From Slackia sp. (GTDB lineage: Bacteria > Actinomycetota > Coriobacteriia > Coriobacteriales > Eggerthellaceae), in contig JAUNDR010000002.1 of NCBI GenBank assembly GCA_030525985.1, positions 1 through 53,250 of the forward strand: DNA of 53,250 nucleotides. Reading direction: 5' to 3'. Positions within the stretch are counted from its first letter, which is position 1; every line of letters starts with the position of its first letter. The position numbers were made by a program, and so were the translations under genes. The notes below the pieces were generated by a model, which did not search any database, was not told where the DNA came from, and saw only the letters and a program-made list of their open reading frames with translations. Positions 50,110-53,250 of the stretch are shown here, piece by piece.

Positions 50110-50550
50110 CTACGCCGCAGCTTCCCCCATCAGGCGTTCGCGTTTCTTGCGGGCAACGGCGCGACCTTTTCCGCATTTCGGTTTCGTAAGCGGACAACGC
50201 TTGCTGCAGCAAGGACAGGTGCCCAGGTTGAGCTCGAACGAAGGGACGCCCGCGCCTTTCCGGGCATTCTTCGGCACGCCGGCTTTCGCGGCCTTCGGAG
50301 TCTTCGCGACGGCGGCCTTTCCGGAAGAAAGCCCCTTGGTCTTTTTGGCCTCCTTCGTGCCGCCGACACGCGAAAGATTCTTCTCCAATTTCTTCGCGGC
50401 CTTGCGAATGGCCTTCTCCTGCTTCTTCGCAATCTTATGAGCCGCTTTACCTTGTTTTTTTATCTGTTTCTTCAACTGTTTTTTCGAAAGCTTCTTCGCC
50501 TTCTTTTCGGTCGATTTCTTCTCGGCGTTCTTGCTCTTCTTGGCAGACAT
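50110..50550 (-). CDS. Lys-rich protein with C-terminal Cys cluster
   Basis: The ATG at 50550 follows AAGGAG. The 146-residue protein is extremely basic: residues 1-65 are Lys/Ala runs (KKLSKKQLKKQIKKQGKAAH), followed by a Ser/Ala/Lys-rich linker like histone H1 tails. The C-terminus has a compact cysteine motif (CPCCSKRCPLTKPKCGKGRA, about 113-132) that could bind zinc or another metal. It probably binds DNA or RNA through charge. A TTGACA on the minus strand at about 50608-50613, within an inverted repeat (50599-50620), may be the promoter. No known family is claimed; codon use and ribosome binding site support the gene. Confidence 0.8.
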   Translation of the reverse strand: MSAKKSKNAEKKSTEKKAKKLSKKQLKKQIKKQGKAAHKIAKKQEKAIRKAAKKLEKNLSRVGGTKEAKKTKGLSSGKAAVAKTPKAAKAGVPKNARKGAGVPSFELNLGTCPCCSKRCPLTKPKCGKGRAVARKKRERLMGEAAA

Positions 50551-50598
50551 GGCAACTCCTTCTCTTGTTTCGCCGCCATGATACCGCATAATTGTTAT

Positions 50599-50620
50599 AA
50601 AGTTAGTGTCAATTAACTTT
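50599..50620. promoter_or_regulatory. Inverted repeat in the divergent promoter region
   Basis: AAAGTTA and TAACTTT surround eight bases that contain TTGACA on the minus strand. A TATAAT on the plus strand (50660-50665) is the probable -10 of the DUF4160/DUF2442 pair. The two promoters are about 40 bp apart. Confidence 0.45.
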
Positions 50621-50712
50621 TGAGGACGAAGAAACGGCCACATCAAGTTCAGGCGCGCCTATAATGGAACAAAATCAAACTAGCTCGGATAGCATACGGA
50701 GCACGAGACCTT

Positions 50713-50988
50713 CTGCCCGAAATAGCGCTCTTCTTCGGAATCAGAATCACCATGTACTATGCCGGCCATAATCCACCCCACTTCCATGCGGAGTATTCCG
50801 GGAAAAGAGCTCTCGTCGACATCCAGGAAGGCTACGTCATAAGCGGCGCGCTTCCCGCAAGACAGCTCAAATTCGTTCTCGCGTGGGCAGAGCTCCATAA
50901 AGACGAACTTATGCAAAACTGGGAGCTCGCGAACGAATCTTCCCCTCAACAACATCGATCCGCTCATGTAGAAGGAGGCGCATCATGA
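50713..50988 (+). CDS. DUF4160 protein, probably using a CTG start
   Basis: DUF4160 proteins usually begin MPEI(S/A)xFFGIxIxMYYxDHNPPHFHAEY. Here LPEIALFFGIRITMYYAGHN is followed by PPHFHAEYSGKRALVDIQEG. The expected initiator position is CTG (50713-50715), with GGAG eleven bases upstream. The first ATG (50752) would remove 13 conserved residues. The domain is small (about 90 residues). The stop overlaps the ATG of the DUF2442 gene (ATGA). Such adjacent DUF4160-DUF2442 genes are common and have been considered toxin-antitoxin-like, without certainty. Confidence 0.85.
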   Translation: MPEIALFFGIRITMYYAGHNPPHFHAEYSGKRALVDIQEGYVISGALPARQLKFVLAWAELHKDELMQNWELANESSPQQHRSAHVEGGAS

Positions 50989-51281
50989 ACTATCTTGCAG
51001 AAGTCATCCAGGCGTTGCCGGGAGACGATTTCACCGTGTATGCGTATTTCTCTGACGGAACCATCAAGCATGCCGACATCAAGCCACTCATCGAAAAAGG
51101 CGGCGTATTCGCGCAACTTGCCGACAGCGGACTTTTCGAGAAATCTCTCACTGTCATAAATCATGCCGTTGCCTGGGATATCGAAGGTATGAGGAATCCC
51201 AGAACGTGCATCGATATCGACCCCTGCTCGATGTATGAGGAATGCCCCACGGTGAAAGACCCGTTTTCGCACGTTGCGTAA
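50985..51281 (+). CDS. DUF2442 protein
   Basis: AAGGAGG lies before the ATG at 50985, which overlaps the DUF4160 stop. The 98-residue protein shows the DUF2442 pattern: VIQALPGDDFTVYAYFSDGT, IKHADIKPLIEKGGVFAQLA and VINHAVAWDI, the usual strand-helix-strand fold ending in DIDP. The extension after DIDPCSMYEE is somewhat longer than usual. It is translationally coupled to the DUF4160 gene, and together they form a compact two-gene unit with its own promoter. Confidence 0.9.
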   Translation: MNYLAEVIQALPGDDFTVYAYFSDGTIKHADIKPLIEKGGVFAQLADSGLFEKSLTVINHAVAWDIEGMRNPRTCIDIDPCSMYEECPTVKDPFSHVA

Positions 51282-51437
51282 GCTGGAAAAACCGAACGGA
51301 ACATGCGAAGCCGTGATTAATACCGAGAAAGACCGGCGCCTGAAGAATCCCGCCTTTGCGTTAATCGCTGCCGCGCTTTCGGGACGCCCGCATTATCGGC
51401 AGGGTGCGAATAAAGACCTGAACTCGCCCCGTATGAA

Positions 51438-51471
51438 AGAAGGGTTCGCATCCGAAGATGCGAACCCTTCT
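51438..51471 (-). terminator. Terminator of the dehydratase-activase-like gene
   Basis: A perfect 15-bp stem AGAAGGGTTCGCATC/GATGCGAACCCTTCT with loop CGAA; on the minus strand it is followed by TTCAT. It lies 58 bp after the stop at 51530. Confidence 0.85.
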
Positions 51472-51529
51472 CATTGTGCATATCCATCTGCCGCTTCATG
51501 CCTTCGGCACGATGCATGGGCGGCCTTCC

Positions 51530-53250
51530 TTATCGCTCGGCGCGGCTCTCTTCGATTTCCAAGGCGCCCACCTGCTCGGGATCACCGCAACCGCAGCCGC
51601 AACCCGACACGGCTTGCGCCGTCAGCTTATCGGCCGCGTGCGCCACATCGCGCATGCGGCGCGCTTCGGCCTCTTTGCCCTCCAGATTCGCCTTCGCCAC
51701 GCTGATCATGAGCTTGATGCGGTTGAGCTGGTTGACCTCGGAAGCGCCCGGGTCGTAATCGACCGCCACGATGTTGCTTTCGGGATAGCGGCGGCGCAGC
51801 TCTTTGATCACGGCCTTGCCCACCACGTGGTTCGGCAGACACGCGAACGGCTGCGCGCACACCACGTTCGGCGCGCCCGTGCGGATAAGCTCCACCATCT
51901 CGGCAGTAAGCAGCCACCCCTCGCCCATCGAATTGCACAGGCTCAGAATCTCGCTTGCGTATTCCGCCAGCTCATAGATATTCGCCGGCGCCTCGAAGCG
52001 ATGCGACGCGCGCAAAGCATCATTGACGGGCTTGCGGAACCTATCGATCGCCGCCAGCGCGATACGGCTGCCGATCGCGCCTTTCGCCGAACGCCCCAGC
52101 GGGTCTTTCTGGAAAATCGCACCCGCCAGGCCGAACAGGAAGAATTCGGTCAAACCGGGCACCACGGCCTCGCAGCCTTCGTGCTCGATCACGTCCACGA
52201 TCTGATTGTTCGCCGTAGGGTGGAACTTCACCAGAATCTCGCCCACCACGCCCACGCGCGGCTTGGTTCCTTCGCCCACCAGCGGCAACGTGTCGAAATC
52301 CTCCACGATCTTTTGCACGGTGCGTTTCCATTCGGAACGCTTCAGCCCCTGCGCCAGCTGGCCTTTGCACACCGCCATCCAGTGGTCGAACAGCGCCTGC
52401 GCAGCCCCCGGCTCGGCTTCGTAGGGTCGCGTACGGTACAGGCACGTCATCAAAAGATCGCCGTAAAGCACGCCGTAAACCGCCTGAAGCAGCATATTCG
52501 GCGTCATCTCAAAACCGGGATTGCTCTCTTCCAGCTTTTTGAACGACAGCGAGATCACCGGGATATGCCCCAGACCCGCCGCAGCAAGCGCCTTGCGGAT
52601 GAGCGCGATGTAGTTCGTGGCGCGGCATCCGCCGCCCGTCTGCGTGATGATCACCGCCAGCTTGTCGGTATCGTAGCGCCCGCTCATCACGGCTTCCATG
52701 ATCTGGCCCGTCACCAGGATGGAGGGATAGCAGATGTCGTTGTTCACGTATTTCAAGCCCGCGTCCACCGCGCCGTGGTCGACGCTCGGCAAAAGCTCGA
52801 AGTTGTAACCGTTCTTGCGGAAAATCTCCACCAGCAAGTCGAAATGGATAGGCGCCATCTGCGGGCACAAAATGGTATAGCCCGCCTCTTTCATCTCTTT
52901 GGTGAACTGGACTTTCTCGAATTCCGTCGAAGCGCAGGAACGCTGTTTGATCAAGGCGTCGGCCTGCGCCACCACGCGCGCCGCCTCGGCCTCGGTCAAC
53001 CCCGTCTTGCCGTCCATGCGCATCTTGGCATGGCGCGCATGGTCGCGCATCTCGTCTTCGGGAACGGCCGCCTCGGTGCTGTATTCCTTGTTCATAGCCA
53101 CCGTCGGACACGCCATCGGCACGCGCTTGGCCTCTGCGCGCTCGTCGGCCTTGTCCTTCAGCGCGGCGAGCAGCGAGCGCACGCGGATACGCGCGGCGCC
53201 TAGATTCGACACCTCATCGATCTTGAGCACCGTATATACCTTGCCCGACG
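51530..53250 (-). CDS. 2-hydroxyacyl-CoA dehydratase activase-like protein, C-terminal part (5' end outside window)
   Basis: The frame is open to the window edge (about 573 codons seen) and reads ...SGKVYTVLKIDEVSNLGAAR, so the start is missing. The part present matches the DUF2229/HgdB-like C-terminal half of the giant BcrAD/BadFG-type proteins of anaerobes. Segments include CPTVAMNKEY, ILCPQMAPIHFDLLVEIFRK, VDHGAVDAGLKYVNNDICYP, GQIMEAVMSGRYDTDKLAVI and TQTGGGCRATNYIALIRKAL. Later come RVGVVGEILVKFHPTANNQI and a Cys-rich tail (SGCGCGCGDPEQVG). Conserved cysteines (CP, DICYP, GGGCRATN) suggest an FeS site. The N-terminal ASKHA activase domain would lie beyond 53250. The reaction is unknown. 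Confidence 0.92.
   Translation of the reverse strand, partial: SGKVYTVLKIDEVSNLGAARIRVRSLLAALKDKADERAEAKRVPMACPTVAMNKEYSTEAAVPEDEMRDHARHAKMRMDGKTGLTEAEAARVVAQADALIKQRSCASTEFEKVQFTKEMKEAGYTILCPQMAPIHFDLLVEIFRKNGYNFELLPSVDHGAVDAGLKYVNNDICYPSILVTGQIMEAVMSGRYDTDKLAVIITQTGGGCRATNYIALIRKALAAAGLGHIPVISLSFKKLEESNPGFEMTPNMLLQAVYGVLYGDLLMTCLYRTRPYEAEPGAAQALFDHWMAVCKGQLAQGLKRSEWKRTVQKIVEDFDTLPLVGEGTKPRVGVVGEILVKFHPTANNQIVDVIEHEGCEAVVPGLTEFFLFGLAGAIFQKDPLGRSAKGAIGSRIALAAIDRFRKPVNDALRASHRFEAPANIYELAEYASEILSLCNSMGEGWLLTAEMVELIRTGAPNVVCAQPFACLPNHVVGKAVIKELRRRYPESNIVAVDYDPGASEVNQLNRIKLMISVAKANLEGKEAEARRMRDVAHAADKLTAQAVSGCGCGCGDPEQVGALEIEESRAER

Noticed and set aside
51458..53203. A 581-codon plus-strand frame near the window end
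   Set aside because: Shadow of the dehydratase-activase-like gene; it starts inside that gene's terminator.

Overview
This window looks like chromosome from an anaerobic, fairly GC-rich actinobacterium of the class Coriobacteriia, probably Eggerthellaceae (Eggerthella/Adlercreutzia/Gordonibacter-like). The basis is the gene mix: a Tat-exported molybdopterin oxidoreductase with FeS, NrfD and TorD partners, a Tat flavoprotein reductase beside a LysR regulator, an XRE-type protein paired with a Ser/Thr kinase, a DUF5692 protein, a 2-hydroxyacyl-CoA-dehydratase-activase-like giant protein, and an asp23-nusB-xseB-dxs housekeeping cluster. The taxonomic call is inference; there is no rRNA in the window. 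No prophage, insertion sequence or CRISPR array was seen.

Layout. 1-2.9 kb: accessory genes of lower GC (an Ala-rich protein with a GIY-YIG-like C-terminus, tiny ORFs, an XRE repressor, a Tyr/Asp-repeat lipoprotein). 3-6.9 kb: membrane-anchored Ser/Thr kinase, a split HTH gene, an SPFH protein and a GntR/YtrA regulator. 7-11.8 kb: a complete molybdoenzyme operon (catalytic subunit, FeS subunit, NrfD membrane subunit, TorD chaperone) with a perfect 20-bp palindrome upstream and a strong terminator downstream. 11.9-16.1 kb: TetR, TlyA, and an ECF sigma/DUF4179 anti-sigma pair. 16.4-19.6 kb: dxs, xseB, nusB, asp23. 19.8-25.1 kb: a C_GCAxxG_C_C protein, a triple RidA fusion, a deformylase-like protein lacking its catalytic Glu, and an XRE-aminotransferase fusion behind nested inverted repeats. 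25.2-29.7 kb: PiT phosphate transporter with a Pho-box-like site, BrnQ, and five tRNAs (Asp, two Lys, His, Arg). 29.9-34.9 kb: LysR/TDT transporter and LysR/flavoprotein divergent pairs. 35-40.4 kb: palindromic repeats and two translationally coupled YhgE/Pip membrane proteins. 40.8-44.3 kb: DUF5692 protein, then an operon of a Ca-loop-repeat exported protein, ECF sigma and RsgI-like anti-sigma. 44.4-48.4 kb: FAD dehydrogenase and a sodium:solute symporter with a long leader. 48.8-53.25 kb: a frameshifted membrane protein, a Lys-rich Cys-cluster protein, a DUF4160-DUF2442 pair and the 3' part of a dehydratase-activase-like gene.

The most notable items are: the calcium-loop/sigma/anti-sigma operon; the HTH-aminotransferase fusion with an internal ribosome binding site and operator-like repeats; two genes broken by simple frameshifts that read sensibly when corrected (5.0-5.4 kb and 49.1-49.9 kb); the deformylase with HMIDH in place of HExDH; an intrinsic terminator 21 nt before brnQ; and two families of inverted-repeat elements.
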